Origin: Lachnospiraceae bacterium
GTDB taxonomy: Bacteria; Bacillota_A; Clostridia; Lachnospirales; Lachnospiraceae
DNA: 8,444 nt
NCBI GenBank assembly: GCA_009774655.1
Contig: VSOD01000173.1
Location: forward strand, 1 to 8,444
Direction of reading: 5' to 3'
The notes under the pieces were generated by a model that worked only from the letters and a program-made list of their open reading frames with translations, was not told where the DNA came from and made no database searches. The translations under genes and the position numbers were made by a program. Of the stretch, positions 1 through 4,501 are shown one piece after another. The first letter of the stretch is position 1, and every line of letters begins with the position of its first letter.

Positions 1-235
1 TTTCTGGAAAATGATAATGCTTCCTTGAAAAAAGCAGGAGAACACCAATGAAAAACGCCCACATAAAAACCATTATGATACAATGAATACTTCTTTGCTG
101 CATTGTATAATTCTGTATGTCTACATGCAGAAATGTAACTTCGATTGTAAATATTGACAGTAATTCAAGCATAAATGCTCCAAATGAAAGTAAACTCAGC
201 CATAAATATTTTGTCCATTTTATTTCTTTAACCAT
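1..235 (-). CDS. Partial membrane protein, N-terminal 78 residues (runs off left edge)
   Basis: An open reading frame on the minus strand starts at ATG 233-235 and is still open at base 1. AAGGAG (complement of 242-247) lies 6 nt before the start, a good ribosome binding site. The visible protein begins MVKEIKWTKYLW. It has two hydrophobic stretches, about residues 10-31 and 52-70, separated by a polar loop, and a basic RKH sequence after the second, as in a polytopic membrane protein. No family motif is visible in this part. N-termini of CPBP-type membrane proteases and of small permeases look similar, so I leave the function open. It lies 77 nt downstream of the AraC-family gene on the same strand, so that regulator may control it. 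It could also use the extended -10 promoter at the AraC stop codon. Confidence 0.75.
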   Translation of the reverse strand, partial: MVKEIKWTKYLWLSLLSFGAFMLELLSIFTIEVTFLHVDIQNYTMQQRSIHCIIMVFMWAFFIGVLLLFSRKHYHFPE

Positions 236-287
236 GATCCTCTCCTTATGAAATTCCGATTTTTCAAGAAATTGCATATCTATAATG

Positions 288-305
288 AAACCACTTGTTT
301 GGTTT
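288..305 (-). terminator. Small hairpin after the AraC-family gene, weak terminator candidate
   Basis: AAACCA (288-293) and TGGTTT (300-305) form a perfect 6-bp stem with a 6-nt loop, just after the AraC-family stop codon. No U-run follows in the minus direction. It may be a weak terminator, a partial one or an operator for the downstream gene. Confidence 0.3.
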
Positions 306-306
306 A

Positions 307-315
307 ATTATATCA
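307..315 (-). promoter_or_regulatory. Candidate extended -10 promoter for the partial membrane protein gene
   Basis: Read on the minus strand, 315 to 307 is TGATATAAT, a TG-N-TATAAT extended -10 that overlaps the AraC-family stop codon. No good -35 is seen at 16-18 nt: TTGAAA at 339-334 is 21 nt away. It would give a transcript starting near 300, with a leader of about 65 nt before the start at 235. Confidence 0.4.
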
Positions 316-1107
316 GTTCACTTCTTCTGTAACTTTCAAAAAAACGCTATTCTTCACAGAAATACTCGCAGACATTCCCATCATCTTTTTTGTAACCGTT
401 GCAAAATGTGATGGTGTATCAAAACCAGCTGTCATTGCCGATTCCGTAATACTTTTACCATTCAATAATGCTAAAAAGGCTCTTTGCATTTGATGAAACT
501 GAATATAGCTTTTTAAGGGCATTCCGACCTGTTCCTTAAATAAGTGCGACAGTCGGCTTGGTGACAACGCCACTTTATCAGCAAAAGAAGCAATCGAATA
601 TGTATCCCAATTGCACCGTTCTATTTCGTATAACAAATCCTTAACCCTGTCATCATATATTTCAGCCTGCTCCTTAACCCTGTCATCATATATTCTAGCC
701 TGCTCCTTTACCCCTAAGAACTTATATAGTTGTATCATAAACTCTCTATATTCTCTCAGTCCATCACTGTCAATAAGGCAAAATAATAACTTTTGGATGT
801 ATTCAATATCTTGATTATTAAAAATATAATACTTCATTCCTCCCATTCGTTCCTCCAATTGAATGGCTAAACTTGAAATAGGCTCAATTATCATGGTAAA
901 ATACAGGTTGTTGCCTGTTGAAAAACTATGTAATATGTCGCGGTTTATAACAATACATCTACATGAAATTTTATGATCTTCTACACCTATCTCCAAATTT
1001 TTTTCTATGCTTAAAAATAACTGCATTGTCCAATGCTTATGTGGGACAGATTCAATTTGGTCTGTTATGATTGAGATTTTATCTCTGTCCCAATATATTT
1101 TATTCAT
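313..1107 (-). CDS. AraC-family transcriptional regulator (264 aa)
   Basis: This is a DNA-binding regulator of the AraC/XylS family. The C-terminal ~107 residues are the double helix-turn-helix domain. The first HTH is around residues 171-190 (SIASFADKVALSPSRLSHLF), followed by the linker helix and a second HTH around 219-240 with the typical ITESAMTAGFDTPSHF pattern. The N-terminal ~130 residues, starting MNKIYWDRDK and with HKH at 23-25, fit a cupin-like sensor domain, but its ligand cannot be read from sequence. The start ATG (1105-1107) has an excellent AGGGAGGT Shine-Dalgarno (complement of 1115-1122) at 7 nt. The linker (133-154) contains two near-identical copies of VKEQAxIYDDR from a 33-bp duplication. 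The gene lies directly behind a truncated excisionase-like ORF and probably shares its promoter at 1245-1273. The likely target is the membrane protein gene downstream. Confidence 0.9.
   Translation of the reverse strand: MNKIYWDRDKISIITDQIESVPHKHWTMQLFLSIEKNLEIGVEDHKISCRCIVINRDILHSFSTGNNLYFTMIIEPISSLAIQLEERMGGMKYYIFNNQDIEYIQKLLFCLIDSDGLREYREFMIQLYKFLGVKEQARIYDDRVKEQAEIYDDRVKDLLYEIERCNWDTYSIASFADKVALSPSRLSHLFKEQVGMPLKSYIQFHQMQRAFLALLNGKSITESAMTAGFDTPSHFATVTKKMMGMSASISVKNSVFLKVTEEVN
638..703 (-). repeat. 33-bp tandem duplication inside the AraC-family gene
   Basis: Bases 638-670 and 671-703 are adjacent 33-bp copies differing only at 662/695 and 663/696. A partial, diverged third copy starts at 704 (TCCTTTACCC). 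The repeat is in frame and encodes VKEQAxIYDDR twice (residues 133-143 and 144-154). It adds exactly 11 residues to the helix-rich linker between sensor and DNA-binding domains. Confidence 0.9.
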
Positions 1108-1112
1108 AGATG

Positions 1113-1217
1113 TTACCTCCCTCTATGCTTAGCTTTTTCTTTGCATAACCGCTGCACCCACCTAAGCGATACGTTCCATTTTTCTGCGGCTTCCTGCGCT
1201 GTCATATATTCAAACAT
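1113..1217 (-). pseudogene. Truncated excisionase-like helix-turn-helix ORF (34 aa)
   Basis: Minus-strand ORF from ATG 1215-1217 to TAA 1113-1115, with GGGAGC (complement of 1222-1227) as ribosome binding site. It encodes MFEY followed by MTAQEAAEKWNVSLRWVQR, the classic start of small MerR/excisionase-like DNA-binding proteins found on mobile elements. Family members usually continue for about 30 more residues after CKE, with a wing containing basic and aromatic residues. Here the frame leaves the family pattern after residue 27 (CKEKAKHRGR, then stop). The recognition helix is present but the wing is lost. The stop codon touches the Shine-Dalgarno of the AraC-family gene, so translation of the remnant could be coupled to that gene. 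I infer a deletion junction near 1136. Confidence 0.7.
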
Positions 1218-1244
1218 TTTTGCTCCCTATTGCGTACTGTATAT

Positions 1245-1273
1245 AGTATAGCCGTTTAAACGAACTGTATCAA
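1245..1273 (-). promoter_or_regulatory. Sigma-A type promoter for the HTH remnant and AraC-family gene
   Basis: On the minus strand, TTGATA (complement of 1268-1273) and TATACT (complement of 1245-1250) are separated by exactly 17 bp. Transcription would start near 1238, 20 nt before the start codon of the truncated HTH ORF, and read on into the AraC-family gene. Confidence 0.75.
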
Positions 1274-1358
1274 GTAGATGAATATGAACATTTGAAGTGC
1301 TATACTAAAGTTGTAACGGGAGTGGCTAATTAATAAGCAGATGAAATATTTTGATTAA

Positions 1359-1576
1359 CTTAGAAAGTCAGGTGCATGGGGAAGGAGTAATTTTGATGTA
1401 GATAGCTGCATTGAAAAAGATAGAAAATTATATGTTTTTCGTAACATGAAAAGTAAGATATTTATCTTAAATACGGATATTTTTCGGAAAATCAGATAAG
1501 AAACGAAGAGGAACAGGAAACAATATATAATGGACTGAAAATGGCTGGAATTGATGTTATAGAGTGTTTGTTTTAA
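1359..1576 (+). pseudogene. Frameshifted 3' remnant of an unrecognised gene
   Basis: The plus strand has a protein-like reading from 1359 after an in-frame stop (1356-1358), with a stretch reading DVDSCIEKDRKLYVFRNMK and then KIFILNTDIF. It breaks at a run of five T (1480-1484). Adding one T joins it to the next frame, which continues SENQIRNEEEQETIYNG and then LKMAGIDVIECLF to TAA 1574-1576. Without the added base it stops at 1497-1499. There is no start codon with a ribosome binding site upstream, so the 5' end is also missing. I do not recognise the family. In A+T-rich DNA this could be a chance reading; the joined, ordinary-looking composition is the only support. An antisense ORF over the same stretch has low-complexity, hydrophobic content and looks like a shadow. 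Confidence 0.42.
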
Positions 1577-1591
1577 TAACACAATAAAAGA

Positions 1592-1653
1592 ATTGATTTA
1601 TGCGCATTAAGTAAGTATAAAATTATTGACTTATACGTATTAAGTGTGTATAA
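1592..1653 (+). repeat. Direct repeat: duplicated promoter/operator module of hicAB
   Basis: Bases 1592-1620 and 1625-1653 are 29-bp direct copies with five differences, offset by 33 bp. Each holds a -35, a -10 and a perfect 8-bp palindrome in the spacer: ATGCGCAT (1600-1607) and ATACGTAT (1633-1640). Two of the five differences (1602/1635 and 1605/1638) lie at paired positions, so both copies stay palindromic. This suggests a protein-binding site, most simply for HicB. Confidence 0.8.
1593..1621 (+). promoter_or_regulatory. hicAB promoter, upstream copy
   Basis: TTGATT (1593-1598), 17-bp spacer, TATAAA (1616-1621). It is weaker than the downstream copy and carries the ATGCGCAT palindrome in its spacer. 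Confidence 0.55.
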
Positions 1654-1654
1654 T
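1626..1654 (+). promoter_or_regulatory. hicAB promoter, downstream copy (near consensus)
   Basis: TTGACT (1626-1631), exactly 17 bp, TATAAT (1649-1654). Transcription would start near 1661. The palindrome ATACGTAT (1633-1640) lies in the spacer, where a bound repressor would block RNA polymerase. Confidence 0.8.
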
Positions 1655-1683
1655 AAAGAAAAGAAAGGAGGAATCTTTAATAA

Positions 1684-1710
1684 ATGGAACTGTTAATTTT
1701 GCGGAGGTAA
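1684..1710 (+). CDS. Possible 8-codon leader ORF upstream of hicA
   Basis: ATG 1684-1686 opens a short frame reading MELLILRR, with TAA at 1708-1710. A very strong AAAGGAGG lies at 1664-1671, 12 nt upstream, slightly far for efficient use. The last codons and stop overlap the hicA ribosome binding site (GGAGGT, 1703-1708), so ribosomes ending here could affect hicA initiation. It is not in frame with hicA. It may simply be a spurious short ORF. Confidence 0.35.
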   Translation: MELLILRR

Positions 1711-1714
1711 GTTG

Positions 1715-1885
1715 ATGAAGCAAAGGGATATAGTGAAAAAGCTTGAAGAGGCAGGCTTTATCTTTGAAAGGCACGGAAGCAATCATGATATCTATGTTAG
1801 AGGTAAAGAGAAGGAGGAAGTTCCAAGGCATAAAGAAATTGATGAAAGGCTTGCAAAAGCAATTATAAAAAGAAGAAGACTTTGA
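1715..1885 (+). CDS. hicA: HicA-family mRNA interferase toxin (56 aa)
   Basis: HicA toxins are small dsRBD-fold ribonucleases that bind and cleave mRNA and are neutralised by HicB. The protein begins MKQRDIVKKLEEAGF and then shows the family hallmark ERHGSNHDIYV, with the catalytic His at residue 24 after the G-S-N turn. EVPRHKEIDERLAKAIIK gives the PxH segment and the C-terminal helix. Its 56 residues are the normal family size, so it looks intact. The start is set by GGAGGT at 1703-1708, 6 nt before ATG 1715. hicB follows 67 nt downstream on the same strand, the common toxin-first order. Expression is presumably from the duplicated promoter at 1592-1654, which HicB is expected to repress. 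Confidence 0.9.
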   Translation: MKQRDIVKKLEEAGFIFERHGSNHDIYVRGKEKEEVPRHKEIDERLAKAIIKRRRL

Positions 1886-1890
1886 TATAC

Positions 1891-1922
1891 TAATAGATAA
1901 TCTAATTACAATTTATCTATTA
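1891..1922 (+). promoter_or_regulatory. 10-bp inverted repeat in the hicA-hicB gap
   Basis: TAATAGATAA (1891-1900) and TTATCTATTA (1913-1922) are perfect inverted copies around a 12-nt loop. In RNA they form an A+U-rich stem between toxin and antitoxin cistrons; in DNA they could be a second operator. There is no U-tract, so it is not a normal terminator. TTGATA overlaps the hicA stop (1882-1887), but I see no matching -10 for a separate hicB promoter. Confidence 0.5.
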
Positions 1923-1952
1923 TGAATATATATACAATACGGAGAATATAAG

Positions 1953-2372
1953 ATGAAGAATGTGTATCCTGTATTTTTTACAAAAACAGATACAGTTGTA
2001 CTAGTGGAAGTTCCTGATCTGGAAATTTTAACAGAGGGAACGGACATGTCAGATGCTATGGAAATGGCCAGAGATGCAATTGAATTAAAATGTGTATCTA
2101 TGGAAGATGATGGAACAGAAATTCCCTTACCATCTGAAATAAATGATTTAGATGTAAATAATGGGATTTTTGCAGAAGAGGGTGCCACAGTTATATCATT
2201 TGTGGATATTGATTCAGGAGAATATAGAAGGAAAATTGACACAAAAACGGTAAGAAAAAATGTCACAATCCCTGGTTGGCTCAATTATGAAGCTGAACAT
2301 GCTGGAATCAATGTATCAAAAGTGTTGCAAGAAGCATTAATGAAGGTACTTAATGTACAACGAAATTTTTAG
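1953..2372 (+). CDS. hicB: HicB-family antitoxin (139 aa)
   Basis: HicB binds and inhibits HicA and represses the operon. Residues about 5-60 (YPVFFTKTDTVVLVEVPDLE, then EGTDMSDAMEMARDAIEL) match the partial RNase H-like HicB domain: a strand, a PDL turn, and a helix with alternating acidic residues. The usual Gly-Cys pair after the turn is not present (DLEILTEG). The C-terminal ~45 residues (VRKNVTIPGWLNYEAEHAGI and then NVSKVLQEALMKVL) fit a ribbon-helix-helix DNA-binding domain, the Arc/MetJ type seen in many Gram-positive HicB proteins. GGAG at 1941-1944 lies 8 nt before ATG 1953. The 67-nt gap from hicA contains an inverted repeat, and a terminator follows at 2401-2434. The likely operators are the two palindromes in the hicAB promoter. 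Confidence 0.88.
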   Translation: MKNVYPVFFTKTDTVVLVEVPDLEILTEGTDMSDAMEMARDAIELKCVSMEDDGTEIPLPSEINDLDVNNGIFAEEGATVISFVDIDSGEYRRKIDTKTVRKNVTIPGWLNYEAEHAGINVSKVLQEALMKVLNVQRNF

Positions 2373-2400
2373 ATAAACCAAATAGTTTATAACCAGTTAG

Positions 2401-2434
2401 AAGGCATTAGCGGAAATATTCGTTGGTGCCTTTT
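2401..2434 (+). terminator. Rho-independent terminator of hicAB
   Basis: AAGGCATTAGCG (2401-2412) pairs over all 12 positions with CGTTGGTGCCTT (2421-2432), including three G-U pairs, around an 8-nt loop. TTTT (2431-2434) then AT follows. A weaker hairpin, AAACGC (2446-2451) with GCGTTT (2461-2466), stands just behind it and overlaps the next promoter. Confidence 0.7.
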
Positions 2435-2458
2435 ATAGTGGCTGTAAACGCTGAATAT

Positions 2459-2486
2459 TTGCGTTTTCTTCTTAAAATGATAAAAT
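2459..2486 (+). promoter_or_regulatory. Candidate extended -10 promoter for the sigma/anti-sigma operon
   Basis: TTGCGT (2459-2464), a 16-bp spacer and TAAAAT (2481-2486), with TG one base before the -10 (TGATAAAAT, 2478-2486). Transcription would start near 2493, leaving a leader of about 100 nt. Confidence 0.45.
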
Positions 2487-2498
2487 TCTCTGAGAAGT

Positions 2499-2524
2499 TG
2501 AAACCTTTTTCCCGTGTCATGACA
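2499..2524 (+). promoter_or_regulatory. ECF-type -35-like motif and palindrome before the sigma gene
   Basis: TGAAACCTTTTT begins at 2499 and resembles the TGAAAC -35 of ECF sigma factor promoters, which often autoregulate. I see no CGTC/CGTA -10 at 16-17 nt. The palindrome TGTCATGACA (2515-2524) lies where the -10 would be, so it may be an operator instead. Confidence 0.3.
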
Positions 2525-2551
2525 ATATCTACATGCAAGGGCAATTCTTTG

Positions 2552-2563
2552 CAGGTCGACCTG
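2552..2563. repeat. 12-bp perfect palindrome in the sigma factor 5' leader
   Basis: CAGGTCGACCTG is a perfect palindrome ending 7 bases before the AAGGAGGAGG ribosome binding site (2571-2580). It could bind a regulator or affect translation. Confidence 0.5.
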
Positions 2564-2589
2564 GAAGAAGAAGGAGGAGGATGGCTGCT

Positions 2590-3129
2590 ATGAATCATGA
2601 TGAATTTGAGCGGTTTGTCTTGAAGTTTGGAAAGGATATTCTGCGTTTTTGCCGGATGACAGCCGGGGATGCGGAAGACGGGGACGAACTGTATCAGGAC
2701 ACGATGCTCAAACTGCTGGAGAAAAAGAAAAGACTGGACTCTGCGCAGAATACAAAGAGTTATGCTTTATCCACTTCTATTTATCTTTGGAAAAACAAAA
2801 AGAAAAAATATGCAAACCGGATGAGGCTGGTTCCGATGAACAGTATGGATGAGATGGCCGATGAGGGATATGAAGTTTCGGACCATGGCAATGAAGTTTC
2901 ACCAGAATACATTGTGTTGCAGAAAAATGAGGTGGACATGATACAGAGATTAGTTGCCTCTCTGCCTGAGAAGTACAGAATACCAATCTATTTGTATTAC
3001 TCGGCGGGTATGCAGATCAAAGAGGTGTCTGAAATTCTCGGACTGCCGGAAGGAACTGTCAAGAGCCGGATACGGAGAGCGAAGCAGCAGTTAAAGGAAA
3101 AATTGGAGGCAATAGGATATGACAGATGA
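2590..3129 (+). CDS. ECF-like sigma-70 family RNA polymerase sigma factor (179 aa)
   Basis: The protein has the two-domain layout of group 4 (ECF) sigma factors. Sigma region 2 lies at about residues 5-78 (FERFVLKFGKDILRFC, then the acidic DGDELYQDTMLKLL helix for core binding and a Lys-rich stretch KNKKKKYANR). An acidic linker follows, then region 4 at about 120-172 (LPEKYRIPIYLYY, then IKEVSEILGLPEGTVKSRIR), whose HTH reads the -35. I chose ATG 2590 because AGGAGG (2575-2580) lies 9 nt upstream. ATG 2581 sits directly against the ribosome binding site, and ATG 2533 would add an unlikely Arg-rich tail. Its last 11 bases overlap the anti-sigma gene, so the two are translationally coupled. 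It presumably switches on a small regulon and its own operon when the anti-sigma protein releases it. Confidence 0.88.
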   Translation: MNHDEFERFVLKFGKDILRFCRMTAGDAEDGDELYQDTMLKLLEKKKRLDSAQNTKSYALSTSIYLWKNKKKKYANRMRLVPMNSMDEMADEGYEVSDHGNEVSPEYIVLQKNEVDMIQRLVASLPEKYRIPIYLYYSAGMQIKEVSEILGLPEGTVKSRIRRAKQQLKEKLEAIGYDR

Positions 3130-4300
3130 AAGATTGGATCAAATCTTAAAGCAGGCCCTTGCTCCTGAAATAAGTGACAAAGATATACAGATACATAGAA
3201 GGAGGAAGGGTAAAGTGAAGAAATCTGGTAAAACAGGGAATGTTTTGGCTGCGGCAGTGACGGCTGCCGTTATCGGGATTGGTGGATTGGGATATTTTAA
3301 CCCGGCGTTTGCAGCAAAAATTCCGCTGATCGGAAAAATTTTTGAAAAGATTGAGGATGACGTCACCTATTCCGGAGATTATTCGGAAAAGGGAACGGTC
3401 CTGACAAATGAGGATCATGCGGGCAGTTTGGATACAGCGGACTTTACCGTGTCTGATCAAGGAATCACACTGACTGCATCAGAAATCTACTGTGATGGAT
3501 ATTCCGTTTTCCTTACGGTAAATATTGAATCGGAAGATGCAGATTTTACGCACATTCCCAGACATTATACCGGGATGAATGCTGCAGATGAGCGGACAGC
3601 CGCAGGATTTTATATAGACGGAACGTGGAGTGTGGATGGAAGCACGCCCGTCTGGCTGGAAAACAGGTTTGAGGGAGATGTGATCGACAGCCATACCTTT
3701 GCAGGCATGTTGAAGATAGATCTTGCAAAGAAACATGCTGGCAGCGGTGAACTTAACCTGGAGGTAAGCGGTCTTGGCCATGATGATGACAGGATGCTTG
3801 ACGCGGAGGACATATCGGCATCCCACTGGACGGATGGCAGCTGGAATATCATCGTCCCGTTTGAGGTAAACGAGTCAGATGTAAAGATAATTGAAGTGGG
3901 TGAAAAAAAGGGGAATATTACACTTGAAGATGTCGTGGTATCTCCGTATCAGGTAATCGTCCATGCGACAACACCGGGAGAGCAGAGAGAACTGACGGAT
4001 GACAGGAGGGAAAAACTGCTTTCAAAGGATCCCGATATGACGGATGCGGAAATGTTTGAACTTCTTGGATGGTCTTATGAACCCTGTCAGACGATTTGTT
4101 TTGATCAGGATGGAGAAATGCTCTATCCAGGGATGGAAATAGCGGGAGCAGCCACATTTGCCGTACAGGGAAAAGAGATAGAAACGCTGCATATCTTCAT
4201 TTTTGACAATTTTGACGACTGGATACAGATGGAGCAGGAAGGCATGAACAGCAGTGTTGCCGATAAGGCCATTATCGCCAGAGAGATTCATGTGGAGTGA
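3119..4300 (+). CDS. DUF4179-type membrane-anchored anti-sigma protein (393 aa)
   Basis: A short cytoplasmic N-terminus (1-40, MTDERLDQILKQAL, then a basic HRRRKGKVKK stretch) precedes one membrane helix at about 41-60 and the signature NPAFAAKIPLIGKIFEKIED just after it. That arrangement is typical of DUF4179 proteins encoded beside clostridial ECF sigma factors. The N-terminus is expected to hold the sigma factor, and the ~330-residue outer part, rich in beta-strand and acidic patterns, to sense the envelope signal. No zinc-binding anti-sigma HxxxCxxC motif is visible, which is normal for this class. The start ATG 3119 lies 11 nt inside the sigma gene. The stimulus is unknown. The long outer region may include the Ig-like domain often following DUF4179 in relatives. 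Confidence 0.82.
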   Translation: MTDERLDQILKQALAPEISDKDIQIHRRRKGKVKKSGKTGNVLAAAVTAAVIGIGGLGYFNPAFAAKIPLIGKIFEKIEDDVTYSGDYSEKGTVLTNEDHAGSLDTADFTVSDQGITLTASEIYCDGYSVFLTVNIESEDADFTHIPRHYTGMNAADERTAAGFYIDGTWSVDGSTPVWLENRFEGDVIDSHTFAGMLKIDLAKKHAGSGELNLEVSGLGHDDDRMLDAEDISASHWTDGSWNIIVPFEVNESDVKIIEVGEKKGNITLEDVVVSPYQVIVHATTPGEQRELTDDRREKLLSKDPDMTDAEMFELLGWSYEPCQTICFDQDGEMLYPGMEIAGAATFAVQGKEIETLHIFIFDNFDDWIQMEQEGMNSSVADKAIIAREIHVE

Positions 4301-4306
4301 CTGGTC

Positions 4307-4353
4307 ACGGAGATTTTTGTAAAGAAATTAGATTTGGTCTAAATCCGTCTTTA
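4307..4353 (+). terminator. Weak terminator candidate after the anti-sigma gene
   Basis: Two competing hairpins: GATTT (4331-4335) with AAATC (4341-4345), and ACGGA-bulge-ATTT (4307-4316) with AAATCCGT (4341-4348). Only CTTTA follows, so the U-tract is poor and termination may be partial. Confidence 0.35.
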
Positions 4354-4357
4354 TAAC

Positions 4358-4386
4358 TTGCGTTGCCAGTATAAATCTGGTATGAT
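4358..4386 (+). promoter_or_regulatory. Promoter of the DUF3800 gene
   Basis: TTGCGT (4358-4363), a 17-bp spacer and TATGAT (4381-4386), with an extended TG at 4378-4379 (TGGTATGAT). The predicted start near 4392 leaves a leader of about 110 nt that is full of hairpins. Confidence 0.65.
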
Positions 4387-4397
4387 GTGAATAGAAT

Positions 4398-4474
4398 AAG
4401 ACTGTGATGCATTACACAGTTTTGGTCTGGGCGGAAGCTCTTTGGACCACCGTAGGCGGGAAGAATTTCCCGCC
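4398..4474 (+). promoter_or_regulatory. Structured 5' leader of the DUF3800 gene (three hairpins)
   Basis: Hairpin 1: AAGACTGTG (4398-4406) pairs with CACAGTTTT (4415-4423), with one G-U pair and an 8-nt loop. Hairpin 2: TGGTCTG (4423-4429) pairs with TGGACCA (4443-4449), using two G-U pairs. Hairpin 3: GGCGGGAA (4455-4462) pairs perfectly with TTCCCGCC (4467-4474) across a GAAT loop; it is the most stable and ends 14 nt before the ribosome binding site. The element fits a cis-acting RNA or attenuator. I do not recognise it as a known riboswitch class. Hairpin 1 ends in UUUU within its own stem, so it may act as a leader terminator. Confidence 0.5.
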
Positions 4475-4501
4475 ATTTCTAATTATACAGGGGAAAAACA
4501 A

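Noticed and set aside
1278..1306. Plus-strand promoter with TATACT at 1301-1306
   Set aside because: No acceptable -35 lies at 16-18 bp and the downstream reading is a broken remnant.
1355..1582. Minus-strand ORF of 75 residues opposite the frameshifted remnant
   Set aside because: Phe/Leu/Ile-rich low-complexity content and no ribosome binding site, as expected for the antisense of A+T-rich DNA.
2552..2563. CAGGTCGACCTG as a cloning-vector scar
   Set aside because: The flanks are not polylinker sequence and lead straight into a natural ribosome binding site; it is a natural palindrome.
2533..2589. ATG 2533 as the sigma factor start
   Set aside because: It adds an Arg-rich tail from translating the palindrome and the AGGAGG repeat, and it has no ribosome binding site; ATG 2590 is well placed.
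4398..4474. Type III toxin-antitoxin RNA or a known riboswitch before DUF3800
   Set aside because: There are no tandem RNA repeats, DUF3800 is not a ToxN-family protein, and no conserved core of TPP, SAM, cobalamin, purine or preQ1 riboswitches was seen.
4442..4501. TTG 4442 as the DUF3800 start
   Set aside because: It would translate the strong hairpin at 4455-4474, and the family motif begins right after ATG 4502, which has its own ribosome binding site.
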